A stretch of DNA of 64,000 bases from Buddleja alternifolia (GCA_019426215.1 CM033405.1:8223001-8287000); one strand, 5' to 3'. Numbered from the stretch's first letter, positions 1-12,800 are shown. Numbers and translations are program-made. Notes: generated from the letters alone by a model not told the origin.

Positions 1-133
1 TTGCCAACAAATTTACTTTGCTTCCTAATTTTTTGTTCTTATTTGATGTTTTTCTTGTAGTGTTTTAACACCAAAATCAAAAAACTTACTTTTCCATACG
101 TGAAAATACGTGAAAACACATCCAAACAGCACC
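1..133. mobile_element. Right end of a Tourist/Harbinger-like MITE (cut by window edge)
   Basis: The segment ends in ACATCCAAACAGCACC followed by TAC. The reverse complement starts GGTGCTGTTTGGATGT, close to the terminal repeats of the elements at 42795-43344 and 47536-50443. Only one end is present, so boundary and family are inferred from those relatives. Confidence 0.5.
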
Positions 134-932
134 TACACTTTTGAGTGATCGGTACTCAATCGATAAAACTCTCTCTCTCTCTCCTCAAGTGCCCGCCTTT
201 TATAGTAATTGCAGGTGATTAACAGCTCGTAACTAACTATTTAACTACTTTTAGTGATTTGCTAATACGTATTAATGCACCTTAATCTCTACTAGTTTCC
301 TGATTTGGCAAGTCTAGTTTTTCGTCCCCACAACAAGCAAGAGATGGAAACGGCGGGATACGATTCTGATTTCACGTGTTGTAATAAATTAATCTGAAAA
401 AGTTGTCAAATGTGCCGAATATTCTTGCGAAGCAATTAACATAATTATTATTTTGGCCAATACCTAATTGATTTTTTTATAGAAGAATTTTTCTGTTTTC
501 TTTTTCGATTTCACAATATTATTTAATTTTTAGAACGAAATGATTTATCTTATTTTTTTACGGAAAATTACTTACCCCCCCCCCCCCTCAAACCCTAAAA
601 TAATTTTTGTTTTCCTCCAATGCTTGGGTACGCGACACTTCATGAAACAACTTGGAAATTTGTTTTGCGATGGTGCTATACACGGGAATGACTGTCCCTT
701 CTTTCCTCCAGTGCACGGCCCTGCTGAGACCCCTTTGTTTATATCCCCGTTTAAAAAAATAAGATTACATAAATACCCTGTATGTTCGTTCCATCTACCA
801 TGTTTCCAAACGACCTTAATGCTTAAATGGTTATCTGGAATTAGATTAGAGTGGCTACATAAACCCACACCTTCGTAGTTAAAAAAATGAGATTAGTCTT
901 GGGCATGATGTGCGCAATGCTGGCTCGTCCCT

Positions 933-963
<31 letters not shown>

Positions 964-1549
964 CTTAATTGACAAATTTACTAAAAACAGCCTAAAATAA
1001 ATTTTTATACTAAAACTCAACAGGTAAAGATAAATATTATTTTAAATAGATTATTCTTAATTTTTCGGGTTATGAATGAATTAAATTAATTAATTGGCTC
1101 TTTATTATTGAAATATTTTTCTTTTTAATTTTAGGGTTTAGAATTAAATATCTTATGTATCTTTTTTTAAGTTTAACGTTTTGACTAATCAAAAACTCTT
1201 TTCTATTACTTTTAGTCGCAAATAAATTTAAGAATTTAGAATTGGAATGATAATTATAAACGTTATCAATTTTAAAGTTTTAACTACAAACCGTATATGT
1301 AAGGAGACAATTGGTTAGTTTCTTATAATCTAAAAATTGAAGGGTAATTGAGCGAAAAACAAACAACACTTTTAACTCTTTTTTTTTTTGGAAATTTTAA
1401 ATGAAAAATTGATGAATTAGATGTTATTATTAAAGAATTTTATCATGAGTTTCTTGGACAGAAAGTTAATTTCATTATTTTAAGAGAGTTTTAATAATTT
1501 CGCTTAAACTAATATGACATGGTTAAATTTTCACACCAAGAAATGTAAT
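134..1549. other. Non-coding AT-rich flank with simple repeats
   Basis: No supportable gene. It holds a CT run at about 169-182, a run of 13 C at 575-587 and a TG run merging into TA at 934-962. The two open frames near 540-880 overlap on opposite strands around the C run and resemble no family I know. Confidence 0.6.
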
Positions 1550-1554
1550 AAATC

Positions 1555-2045
1555 TAATGATGGCAAAAATTGTGAGATGATATTTGTCGCGTGATTGACC
1601 ACGTGGATGAAGGAACCGATCTAACACACGACAAACTAGTTGGGGGTTGGTGGATTTATAGACTGCACTCGGCTGTAGCGAGCTGCCTACGTACCCGAAT
1701 TGATGGGATCAAGTTTGTTCATAGTTCTTTATGAGAATTACTCTCAAGCTTAGCCAGTGAATTTTTCTGGAGAGAATAGATAATGAGCATTTTTCAGCTC
1801 TTTTGAGGTATTTATAGGGAGCTGGTAATGGGCTATGGGCTTTATTTACTCAGTAGCCAAATAGGCTTAATGTTATTATTATTCTTAAGCTAATAGAATA
1901 GCCTTAGTATTCTTATTGGTCACCAGATCCTTTTCGGCTTGACTAGCTCATCACCTGCGGATCTTGACCCGCGGTAGATGCCCCGACCCGAGCAGTTGGC
2001 TAGTTAAATAACCGTAATGCCCTTAGACATTTTTGGCCCACATCA
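1555..2045 (-). repeat. 3' LTR of the outer gypsy element
   Basis: Matches 18224-18690 along its length. In the minus orientation it has TATAAATA (plus-strand bases near 1808-1818) as a likely core promoter. The outer terminus reads TA where the other copy has TG, probably a point mutation. Confidence 0.85.
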
Positions 2046-2058
2046 TATGCCCCCCACT
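2046..2058 (-). other. Polypurine tract of the outer gypsy element
   Basis: Read on the minus strand this is AGTGGGGGGCATA directly before the LTR start. It fits the second-strand priming site of an LTR retrotransposon in minus orientation. Confidence 0.7.
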
Positions 2059-2210
2059 ACCAGGTTTGCTTTATAGGATACCCGAAAATAGAAATAAGTA
2101 TGGCAAACTTTGTCGCCTAGGGGGGTCTAAGGATTCGCCCCTATGAAGGGGGTATCTCAAGTGTTATCCCGAGGCAACGCAGGTGTTGTCTTAGGGCAAC
2201 ACTTGTTGCT

Positions 2211-2455
2211 ACCTTAAGGTCTGTAGCCTCGAGGTCGATTGCCACGAGGTCGGATGCCTCGGGGCCGAGCGCCACGAGGTCTGATGTGAAGCCTCGGGGT
2301 CGAGTGTCGCGAGGTCTGATCTGAAGCCTCGAGGTTTAATGCCTCGGGGTCAAGCGCCGCGAGGTCTGATCTGAAGTCTCGGGATCGAGCGCCGCTAGGT
2401 CGGATACATCGGGGTCGAGTGTCGCGAGGTCGGATGCCTCGCAATGTCAACGTGT
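2211..2455. repeat. Irregular tandem repeat, GCCTCGAGGTC-type units
   Basis: Units such as GCCTCGGGGTCGAG and GCGCCGCGAGGTCTGATC recur with spacing of about 25-60 bp. The array is GC-rich compared with its surroundings. It lies in the 3' non-coding part of the outer element, where Tat-lineage elements often carry satellite-like arrays. The long minus-strand frame here is only a by-product of the repeat. Confidence 0.75.
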
Positions 2456-2844
2456 GCGAGGTACTTCAATTTGGGCACTCATTTCATGTCTTAGGAGAGA
2501 GTTCTTAAGTTATGAACCTCTACCCCACTTGACTGATAACCTCATAGGGGTTATTAAGTTAGTTGACGAGGCGCTTTGGAAGAAGTTTTGATGGTGAGAT
2601 GTGCTTTAAGCACACATCAATTTGTGAGATGTGTCTCATAAAAAGAGAAGTGTATACTAGGCCTAAGGGGAGGCTTGCGCTTTACCCAAGAGAAGTATGT
2701 CATCTCAATGGAGACTTAGAATTTTGAGGCCTTTATCTGGGGTTTTAGCACCCCGCAAAGGACTTATAATTTTCTAGACCTCAATTCGGGTATTTGTACT
2801 CCGGAGGGGACTTATAGTTTTTTAAATTAGCCTTTGGCCCGAGG

Positions 2845-3515
2845 TGAAGGGGCAAGGGTCATTGATTTATTGCGAGGGGGTAAGAGCTTTTGCTACTAGG
2901 TAAGAGTGCAAGGTCCTTTGCCTCAAGAAGGGCAAAGTTCTTATCTTTATGGTGAGTGGGCAAGGTCTTTTGCCTTGAGGTAAGGGGGCAAGGTTCTTGG
3001 CCTCTATGGTGAATGGGCAAGGTCATTTGCCTCGAGGTAAGGAACAAAGTCCTTAGCCTCTATAGGGAGTGGGCAAGGTTTCTTGCCTCTATAGTGAATG
3101 CGCAAGGTTTTTTGCCTCGAGGTGAGGGGGCAAAGTCCTTGGCCTCTATAGTGAATGGGTAAGGTCTTTTGCCTCAAGGTGAGGGGCAAAGTCCTTGACC
3201 TCTATGGTGAATGGGCAAGGTCATTTGCCTCAAGGTGAGGAGGCAAGGTCCTTGGCCTCTATAGTTAATGTGCAAGGTCTTTTGCTTCGAGGTAAGGGGA
3301 CAAGGTCCTTGGCCTCTATAGTGAATGGGCAAGGTCTTTTGCCTCGAGGTGAGGGGCAAGGTCGTTGGCCTCTATGGTGAATGGGCAAAGTCATTTGCCT
3401 CGAGGTGAAGGGGCAAGGTCCTTGGCCTCTATAGTGAATGGGCAAGGTCTTTTGCCTCGAGGTGAGGGGGTAAAGTCCTTGGCCTCTATGGTGAATGGGC
3501 AAGGCCTTTTCCTCA
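2845..3515. repeat. Tandem array of about 57-bp units built from two 28-29-bp halves
   Basis: The half-units begin CAAGGTCCTTGGCCTC and CAAGGTCTTTTGCCTCGAG, and alternate roughly eleven times. Several overlapping open frames on both strands give repetitive peptides, as expected of a repeat period divisible by three. They are not taken as genes. The array sits in the 3' region of the outer gypsy element. Confidence 0.85.
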
Positions 3516-5197
3516 TTGTAGTGTTGGATTTATTTCTTATGGCCTTTGGCGCTGGACCATATGTCAAAACTGCTTTTTGCTCACCCTATTGGGTAGGAGA
3601 GTCCTCCCCTTCAAGAGGGATTTTGGTAGCGAGAAGACGTATCGCCCTCACGTAACGAAGAGGTCCCCTCGCTGTTGTGGCGAGGGGCCTCCTCTGGAAA
3701 CCTCTCGGCTGTGTGCCGTTGTGGCGTGTAATCTTGGGGTTATTTGCTAAGGTTTTTTGCCTCCAGGTATTTCCTCACCTAGATGTTGTGCGAGTTACCT
3801 CGTAGAGGCGGGTGATATTTGACGCCCTGGTCTAACCTCATATAGCATATTTACCCGTGAAACATATGTTGGGCCATTTTCGGCTTCAAGTAAGTCTTTA
3901 CTTTTTTATTCGTGGCTTCATTAGCTCTAGGTTAACTACTTAATTGAATTATTATGCCCCGTAGCTTCATGAGCACTGGCGGGGTGTTATGTATCCCTTA
4001 GTTTCATGAGCGCTATTGGGGTGTTTTGTACCCCTTGGCTTCGTGAGCTCCAGCAGCGTACTTAGTAATTTTTAAAGCGCCGTTGGCGGGATTTAATGAA
4101 TGCTAGGAATGATAGATAGTTATTGGTATGATGATAAAGAGCATCAAGCTATTTAGACCGGGGGGGTCGCTTGATTCGGACCCTCAAAAGTGTGGGTCCA
4201 CGGTTACCGAGCCACGAGGCTTATGTCCTCGCGGCTGGCTGAGAGGCTTGTGCCACTGGCCGTGAGGCTTCTCGCGTCGTGGCTGGTACACGAGGCACGT
4301 TGCCTCGCGGCTGCCCGCGAGGTTTGCGCCTCGAGGCGCCGTCTTCCGGGGTGTTACCCGGACTTATGGCTTTTTATATACCTTATATACATATCCATGT
4401 ACTTTATCTTACAGTCGCTTTCTTGCTTGTAAGACTATGAGCTAGTCGAACGTTAGCAGCAACCGTATTTTTAATTTAGCACATTTGTGAGCTACTCATT
4501 AGCTCTTCATAGGCTTTGAGTAAGCCTTATATTTTTCTGACTCTATTGCCTCATGGGCTTTCCCGAGGTGCCAATGGTGGCGTTTAGTTGTTAGCGCCAC
4601 GTGATGCCAACGGGTGTCAATGGTGGCATTACTATGCTCATGGCATGTTTTATTGTTCCTACCCCCATGATTTGATTTGGTGGGTGGACACTTAGCGCCT
4701 CATAAGGTTGCATGCCCCCCCTCCCCCCAACTCCTTAGCATTTTTCATTGAGAAATGCTTGTAGTAGTAAGACATTTTTTTTGCTAATGAGAGGCTAACT
4801 TAGAGCCTGATTTCGCCCTATACTTATGACTTTTAAGCAAATGGCGTGGTTTGAGACACTAGTGGCCTCATTTTCATGTGGAGGCTTAGGTTGCCTCTCG
4901 TGTTCTTATTCTTGTATAATCTCGGTCCAGAACCTTAGTGGGAGAGGAAGACCGTTTTTTGGGTCTTCACCCTCTCTCGGTTTTACTATCTCCTTGACAT
5001 GTTGCCTTTTGGGATTTTCATTAATATTTGGCTATGTTTCTGCATCTGAGCTATCTTAGCACGTCGTGGGCATACTTTTCTAAGTGATAGATTATTTATT
5101 CTGCTCTTGCCTTAGTACCTTGCAGCTTCATGAGTTTTAGCTTTGGTACTTTGCTATTCCAACACACCGCTGGTGGTGTTTTGTTTTCAGTGGCTTG
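3516..5197. other. 3' non-coding part of the outer gypsy element with short repeats
   Basis: No gene seen. A unit of about 45-50 bp containing TTCATGAGC and GGGGTGTT occurs about three times at 3950-4050. A GC-rich unit with CGAGGC and CTCGCGGCTG recurs at about 4195-4345. The rest is unstructured to my reading. Confidence 0.6.
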
Positions 5198-5202
5198 AGT
5201 AG

Positions 5203-5970
5203 TGGTACGTGTCGAATGCACCAAAATATAATTACTGTTCTCACAAGAATTTGTAGTACTCGTAAGTCCAGGTCGAACCCTAGAGATTGGTTGATCAAAA
5301 TAATATTCAATGGGGAGGTTTGTTTGATGAATTAATAATGACAGGAATTAAATAGGAAGTTCAATAAATGTAAAGCATCGATTCATGGATAGTTCGTTCT
5401 TCAATTCAAGTTGATCATAGACACCTAAAATACTATCTATTCTTTGATTACTTAGCCAAGAACATAAATAACCAGCTATTTATATCCCTATTAACTTCCG
5501 TATATCATTAACCAAAGCCCAGCACCCGGTTAAATTCTTATTATCAACTGACTCGGTATTAAGCAATCCTAATCATGTTAATAATAGCATAACGAATTAG
5601 AAGCGACTAAGGATAAACAATAGTTTAAGCAAGCGCCAACTATTTAATTCACTCTAATGTTTCCCTTAGGTTATCAACGAAAATTGGGATCCTAATCATG
5701 AAAACCTAATTGCTACATGCACAAATCAAACATAACAATTACGGATTATGAAGATTTGTTAGCAATAGATTGTAATAGATAATCAACTAATGTGCACCTT
5801 AGATTATTATCTAAACAAGCATGAACATTAAGAATAAGAAACAAAAGATAATCAAACCGTAGATAGATAGATGAAGCTCCGTGTCTCACCACATGTGAAT
5901 CAAAATGAACTCCCTTGAATCGAAATAAAAACTTAGCTACTCATAATTGTAAGCATAAAACTTGAAAATA
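5203..5970 (-). repeat. Athila-like LTR, 3' part, minus orientation
   Basis: The same sequence recurs inverted at about 9063-9834. On the minus strand it ends GGTGCATTCGACACGTACCA, which supplies the CA terminus beside the target duplication. It contains the GGTTCGACC motif common near the 3' end of LTRs in this lineage (family knowledge). Confidence 0.7.
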
Positions 5971-8123
5971 CTATTTTTTCCTACTCTCTTCTCTTTGTTT
6001 TCTTCTTGTTTTTGTTGTTTTGAGGAAGGGGCGTCCTAGGAGGATCGGGGCTGGATTTTGGGATCCATTATCTTCCATATTCAGAACGTAAAAATCAGCT
6101 GGAAAGATTAATTCGTTCACCTGTACTAACACATCCTCAAGAACCCCCTCGGGATATGCATTAGATTGATCCGCCAATTGTATAATAACACCAGTGTGTT
6201 TCAAGGGACCCAAATTAAGAGATGCATAAATTGAATGAGGCATGACGTTAATTGATGCACCTAAATCTATCATGGCACGTTCAAACCTATTATTACCAAT
6301 CACACAAGGGATAGTAAACGTACCTGGATCCTTACATTTAGGCGGCAGTTTTCGCTGGATTATTGCAGACACATTTTCATCCACTTTAATCTTTTCGTCT
6401 CCTCGTAGCTTCCTCTTCGTGGTGCATAGTTCCTTAAGGAATTTTGCATATCTCGGAATCTGACTAATAGCATCAAGCAGTCGAATGTTTACTGCTACCT
6501 TCCTGAATGTCTCCAATATCTCCTTCTCTTCATTTTGTTTCTTGGATTTACTTAACCTGCTCGGAAAGGGGATGGAAATAGGAACAGTGTTAGTGGAATT
6601 ATGCATGTTTGAAGGAAAACTTACCTTAGGAGCTTCGAGACTAATTTTAGCTTCTATGGGTTTTTCTTCTTCCGGCACACTTTGAGTTGGGCTCTGAATT
6701 TCTTTTCCACTGCGTAAAGTTACTACACTGGCATTCTCTCTAGGATTTATGATTGTTTGGGAGGGTAATTTGCCCGAACCTTGAGCTTCCATCTTGCTCA
6801 TCGAAGTTGCTAACTGACTCATCTGTTTCTCTAAATTTTGGATGATGTTTCTTGTTTCCTGTTGAAATTGTTGGGTATTGTTAGCGAGAGCTTTAACAAT
6901 TTCATCTAAAGCCATACCTGAATTCAAAGATTGATTCGTTTGATGTTGCTGTCGAGGCTGGAAAGAATTTTGATAACGATTTTGTCCAACTTGATTTCCA
7001 TAACTGAGATTGGGGTGATCTCGCCAGCCTGGATTGTATGAATTGGAATAAGGATCGTACTTTCTTTGTTGCTGACCTGGGAATCTTCCAATGGCATTGG
7101 CTTGCTGGTTCGTTTCTTCTTGCAATGTAGGACACGCATCAGTGGGGTGTCCTGTAACTGAACAAATACCACATACCTTCGCTACTTGCAAATTTCCTAT
7201 GGCCATCTGACGAACTAATGAAGTTAACTCAAAAATTTGATGCTCAAGGTTAGATGTACTTACCTCGTTGATTTTTTTAGGTGTATGATCTAACCTCATG
7301 CCAAATTGTTGTGAATTTGCTGCCACGTTGGAAATTAAAGTCCTAGCAGCGGTGGGGGGTTTATCCACTAGAGCTCCTCCACTTGCTGCATCAATCATGT
7401 TCCTTTCCATGGGAATAAGCCTTCATAAAAATATTGAATTAATAGTTGCTCACTTATCTGATGGTGTGGACAGCTTGCACATAACTTCTTAAATAGCTCC
7501 CAATATTCATATAATGATTCTCCGTTGTACTGCCTTATGCCACAAATCTCTTTTCTTATGTTGACAGCCCTTGATGCTGGAAAGTACTTCTCCAAAAATA
7601 GTTTTTTGACCTCATTCCATGTTGTTATCATCCCTGAAGGTAAGTAATAAAGCCAATCTTTTGCATCATCTGCTAAGGAAAATGGGAATGCTCTTAATTT
7701 AATTTGTTCCTCAGATACTCCCGTCGGTCTCATGCTCGAGCATACAACATGGAATTCCTTTAGGTGCTTGTTTGGATCCTCTCCTGCAAGACCACGAAAT
7801 TTAGGTAATAAGTGAATCAATCCCAATTTCAATTCAAAGGCAACATCTAAATCAGCATATTCAATGCATAAAGGTTGTAAATTAAAATCCGGAGTAGCCA
7901 ACTCCTTCAAAGTCCTATTATTTCCAGCCATGACTTCCTCTTCGTCTGATTCACTTGAAAATAAGTGAAGAGATATGGTGCTTCCGTGTGGAGATAAGAT
8001 AGATTCTTCCGATTGCACGTTTTCCACGTTGCTCGTCTTCTTAGCGTCTTTCCTCAATCTACACAATGTTCTTTCAATCTATGGATCAATTTCCTGGGTC
8101 TTAGATTGAGAAGAACGAGTCAT
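5971..8123 (-). pseudogene. Athila-like gag-protease, broken by a stop and a frameshift
   Basis: Minus-strand translation starts at 8123 with MTRSSQSKTQEIDP and meets a TAG at 8079-8081. The gag body follows at 7395-8078, with a Retrotrans_gag-like stretch (DWLYYLP, FLEKYFPASR). One base shifts the frame near 7410, and the second frame (5971-7410) holds a CCHC zinc knuckle (C80, C83, H88, C93 of that frame), a Gln/Asn-rich linker and a retropepsin with DLGAS and ILLGRPFL. The frame then ends in a lysine/arginine-rich tail where LTR sequence has been joined in place of pol. Gag packages the RNA and the protease matures the polyprotein. This copy cannot make an intact product. Confidence 0.85.
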
Positions 8124-8190
8124 AAAAAAAAAACTCAAAAGGTAAAGTACAGAAATAACGAAAAAAATAAAATCAAATTTTGACCGAAAA

Positions 8191-8212
8191 CCAATCCCCG
8201 GCAACGGCGCCA
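8191..8212 (-). other. tRNA primer-binding site of the Athila-like element
   Basis: On the minus strand this reads TGGCGCCGTTGCCGGGGA, a primer site commonly seen in Athila/Tat elements. A normal element would have an LTR end next to it. Here the neighbouring plus-strand sequence is instead an internal part of gag, joined through the shared bases CCAAAATTT (8210-8218). Confidence 0.85.
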
Positions 8213-9080
8213 AAATTTAGAGAAACAGATAAGTCAGTTAGCAACTTCGATGAGCAAGATGGAAGCTCAAGGTTCGGGCAAATTACCCTCCCAAACAATC
8301 ATAAATCTTAGAGAGAATGCCAGTGTAGTAACTTTGCGCAGTGGAAAAGAAATTCAGAGCCCAACTCAAAGTGTGCCGGAAGAAGAAAAACCCATAGAAG
8401 CTAAAATTAGTCTCGAAGCTCCTAAGGTAAGTTTTCCTTCAAACATGCATAATTCCACTAACACTGTTCCTATTTCCATCCCCTTTCCGAGCAGGTTAAG
8501 TAAATCCAAGAAACAAAATGAAGAGAAGGAGATATTGGAGACATTCAGGAAGGTAGCAGTAAACATTCCACTGCTTGATGCTATTAGTCAGATTCCGAGA
8601 TATGCAAAATTCCTTAAGGAACTATGCACCACGAAGAGGAAGCTACGAGGAGACGAAAAGATTAAAGTGGATGAAAATGTGTCTGCAATAATCCAGCGAA
8701 AACTGCCGCCTAAGTGTAAGGATCCAGGTACGTTTACTATCCCTTGTGTGATTGGTAATAATAGGTTTGAACGTGCCATGTTAGATTTAGGTGCATCAAT
8801 TAACGTCATGCCTCATTCAATTTATGCATCTCTTAATTTGGGTCCCTTGAAACAAACTGGTGTTATTATACAATTGGCGGATCAATCTAATGCATATCCC
8901 GAGGGGGTTCTTGAGGATGTGTTAGTACAGGTGAACGAATTAATCTTTCCAGCTGATTTTTATGTTCTGAATATGGAAGATAATGGATCCCAAAATCCAG
9001 CCCCGATCCTCCTAGGACGCCCCTTCCTCAAAACAACAAAAACAAGAAGAAAACAAAGAGAAGAGAGTAGGAAAAAATAG
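8210..9080 (+). pseudogene. Inverted copy of the Athila-like gag-protease 3' half
   Basis: The open frame from 8250 encodes the same linker and retropepsin (DLGAS, ILLGRPFL) and the same basic tail as the minus copy at 5971-6841. Only a few substitutions are visible, for example Pro/Leu, Ile/Leu and His/Gln changes. The zinc knuckle and gag body are absent. It stops at 9078-9080 inside LTR-derived sequence instead of continuing into pol. Confidence 0.85.
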
Positions 9081-9834
9081 TATTTTCAAGTTTTATGCTA
9101 ACAATTATGAGTAGCTAAGTTTTTATTTCGATTCAAGGGAGTTCATTTTGATTCACATGTGGTGAGACACGGAGCTTCATCTATCTATCTACGGTTTGAT
9201 TATCTTTTGTTTCTTATTCTTAATGTTCATGCTTGTTTAGATAATAATCTAAGGTGCACATTAGTTGATTATCTATTACAATCTATTGCTAACAAATCTT
9301 CATAATCCGTAATTGTTATGTTTGATTTGTGCATGTAGCAATTAGGTTTTCATGATTAGGATCCCAATTTTCGTTGATAACCTAAGGGAAACATTAGAGT
9401 GAATTAAATAGTTGGCGCTTGCTTAAACTATTGTTTATCCTTAGTCGCTTCTATTTCGTTATGCTATTATTAACATGATTAGGATTGCTTAATACCGAGT
9501 CAGTTGATAATAAGAATTTAACCGGGTGCTGGGCTTTGGTTAATGATATACGGAAGTTAATAGGGATATAAATAGCTGGTTATTTATGTTCTTGGCTAAG
9601 TAATCAAAGAATAGATAGTATTTTAGGTGTCTATGATCAACTTGAATTGAAGAACGAACTATCCTTGAATCGATGCTTTACATTTATTGAACTTCCTATT
9701 TAATTCCTGTCATTATTAATTCATCAAACAAACCTCCCCATTGAATATTATTTTGATCAGCCAAGCTCTAGGGTTCGACCTGGACTTACGAGTACTACAA
9801 ATTCTTGTGAGAACAGTAATTATATTTTGGTGCA
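9063..9834 (+). repeat. Athila-like LTR, 3' part, between protease and pol
   Basis: Inverted match of 5217-5990. It interrupts the coding join exactly where protease should run into reverse transcriptase: CTCAAAACA on the left and GCAAGAACAAAG on the right would together read the expected LKTARTK. The right junction shares GCA between LTR and pol. The exact left edge lies in an A-rich tract at about 9025-9065. Confidence 0.75.
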
Positions 9835-9870
9835 AGAACAAAGATTGATGCTCATGATGGCACTTTATCA

Positions 9871-12800
9871 ATGGAGTTCGATGGGCAGATTGTCAAATTT
9901 AGCATATTCGAATCCATGAGGTATCCCCCTGATGTGAATTCAGTTTATTCTATTGATATTATTGATGTGTTAGCCCAGGAGGTTTTTGAGAAAAATCAAG
10001 TGGATGCATTGGAAGTAGTACTCAGTCATGGTTTATGGCAATTCGGGGAACATCTGAATTTTAGTGATGAAGTTGAAGAGATGATTATGGCTTTGCAGTC
10101 CTTACCACCAGCCCCTAGCAGGTATAATGTGTCAAAAATTGAGTTATCATTTAATCACACAAAATTGTTGTCATCTGTGTTGCAGGCACCGAGTTTAGAA
10201 CTTAAGCCCTTACCCGAGCATTTGAAGTATGTGTACTTAGGGGAAACCGAGACCTTGCCAGTAATAATTGCAAAGAATCTGATTATGGTGCAAGAGGAAA
10301 GACTCGTTAGGATGCTTCGAGATCATAAGACAGCAATTGGATGGACTATAGCAGACATCAAGGGAATTAGTCCTTCCATATGCATGCACCGGATTTTGTT
10401 AGAGGATGACTCAAAACCAAGCAGAGAGGCTCAAAGGAGGTTGAATCCATTGATGATGGATGTCGTAAAGAAAGAAATCCTGAAGTTGTTTGATGCAGGA
10501 GTTATTTACCCAATTTCAGACAGCAAGTGGGTCAGTCCTGTTCAGGTTGTACCAAAAAAATCTGGAGTGACGGTAGTGCAGAACCAGAATCATGAGCTAG
10601 TTCCTACGAGGATTCAAAATGGGTGGTGTGTTTGCATTGATTACCGCAAGCTGAATGCAGCAACGAGAAAGGACCATTTTCCTTTACCTTTTATTGATCA
10701 AATGCTTGAACGATTAGCCGGTAAATCTCATTATTGTTTTCTTGATGGTTACTCAGGTTATAACCAGATTGTGATTGCTCCTGAAGACCAAGAGAAAACC
10801 ACATTCACGTCTCCGTTTGGAACATTTGCTTATCGGAGGATGCCGTTTGGACTTTGCAATGCACCAGCCACTTTTCAGCGCTGCATGATAAGTATTTTCT
10901 CCGATTTAATCGAAAAGTACATTGAAATTTTTACGGACGATTTTACTGTGCATGGGGATTCATTTGATTCTTGTCTTGAAAATTTATCTCGTGTGCTTGA
11001 TCGTTGCATTGACACAAACCTTGTTTTGAATTTTGAAAAATGTCATTTTATGGTAGAACAAGGGATTGTATTAGGACATGTTATTTCATGTAGGGGTATT
11101 GAGGTAGATAAAGCTAAGGTAGATTTAATTGTGAACTTACCCTACCCCACATGTGTGAGGGATGTGCGATCTTTCCTTGGCCATGCAGGTTTTTATCGTA
11201 GATTCATCAAGGATTTTTCGAAGATTGCATTGCCTCTATCCAAGTTGCTACAACAAGATGTGATTTTCGAATTCACCCAAGACTGCAAGGATGCTTTTGA
11301 TAAACTGAAATCAGCGTTAACCACTGCACCTTTGATGCAGCCGCCAGATTGGTCTCTTCCATTCGAAATAATGTGTGATGCGAGTAATTATGCAATGGGA
11401 GCAGTTTTAGGACAACGAGTTGGCAAACAACCTCATGTGATCCATTATGCTTCCCGGACCCTTAACGCAGCTCAGTGCAATTATTCAACTACTGAAAAAG
11501 AACGTTTGTCTATTGTTTTTGCTTTAGATAAATTTTGTTCTTATCTACTTGGATCTAAAGTGATTATATTTTCTGATCATGCAGCTTTAAGACATCTTTT
11601 GGCAAAGAAAGAATCAAAACCGAGGTTAATGAGATGGATTCTTCTTCTTCAAGAATTTGATTTGGAGATTAAAGATAAAAAGGGGGTTGAAAATTTGGTG
11701 GCAGATCATTTGAGTCGATTAGTGCGAAAAGAAAATCTGGTGCCACTACAAGAATTCTTTCCGGATGAGCAATTGTTTGCTCTGCAAGGTATGGTTCCTT
11801 GGTATGCTGATTTAGTGAATTATTTAGTTTCTAGAACTTTACCTGGTGATTTGAGTAGAGCTAAGAAAGATAAAATTAAGAGTGAGGCAAAATATTATGT
11901 GTGGGATGATCCATACTTGTGGAAGTTTTGTTCCGATCAAATTATTAGGAGATGTGTGCCTGATTTTGAATTAGAGTCTGTCTTAAAATTTTGTCATGCT
12001 TATGCATGTGGTGGTCATTTTGGACCTAAGAGAACTGCTAGAAAAGTGTTAGATAGTGGTTTTTATTGGCCTACTTTATTCCGTGATGCTTATGTCATGT
12101 GTAAAAATTGTGAACAATGTCAAAGGACTGGGAATTTAAGTCATAGGAATGAAATGCTTCAAACGCCCATACTTGTTTATGAGATTCTTGATATATGGGG
12201 TATTGATTTTATGGGACCTTTTCCTTCCTCCTTTGGTTTTGTTTATATCTTACTTGCGGTTGATTATGTTTCGAAGTGGGTGGAAGCTAAAGCCACCCAA
12301 ACTGACGATTCTAAAGCTGTTGTAGGTTTTCTCAAGTCTAACATTTTTAGTAGGTTTGGCATACCAAAAGCGTTGATAAGTGATCAGGGGTCCCATTTTT
12401 GTAACCGAGCTGTGGACACTTTGCTAAAAAAATATGGGGTGTTTCATAAGACATCCACACCTTATCACCCTCAGACAAATGGGCAAACCGAGGTGTCCAA
12501 TCGAGAAGTCAAGTCCATCTTGGAAAAAACTGTAAATCCTAATCGAAAAGATTGGAGTCTTCGACTTGAAGATGCATTATGGGCGTACCGGACAGCCTAT
12601 AAAACACCTATTGGGATGTCTCCATATAGGTTAGTCTTTGGTAAATCGTGTCATCTTCCGGTGGAATTGGAACACAAAGCGTTTTGGGCTGTAAAGAGTT
12701 GCAATTTAGATAGAGATCAAGCTGGTATACATAGGAAGTTGCAACTACAAGAGTTAGAGGAGATTCGCCTTGATGCTTATGAGAATTCCCGAATTTACAA

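Noticed and set aside
2845..3515. CRISPR-like appearance of regularly spaced repeats
   Set aside because: Spacers are not unique; half-units alternate and the context is a plant retrotransposon.
2859..3655. Several overlapping frames with repeated peptides such as LTSRQKTLPIHYRGQG on both strands
   Set aside because: They come from a tandem DNA repeat read in frame. Starts and stops are arbitrary and no domain is present.
6242..6685. Plus-strand frames opposite gag-protease, repeated on the minus strand at 8366-8809
   Set aside because: Antisense shadows of the gag-protease frames. They recur only because that region is an inverted repeat.
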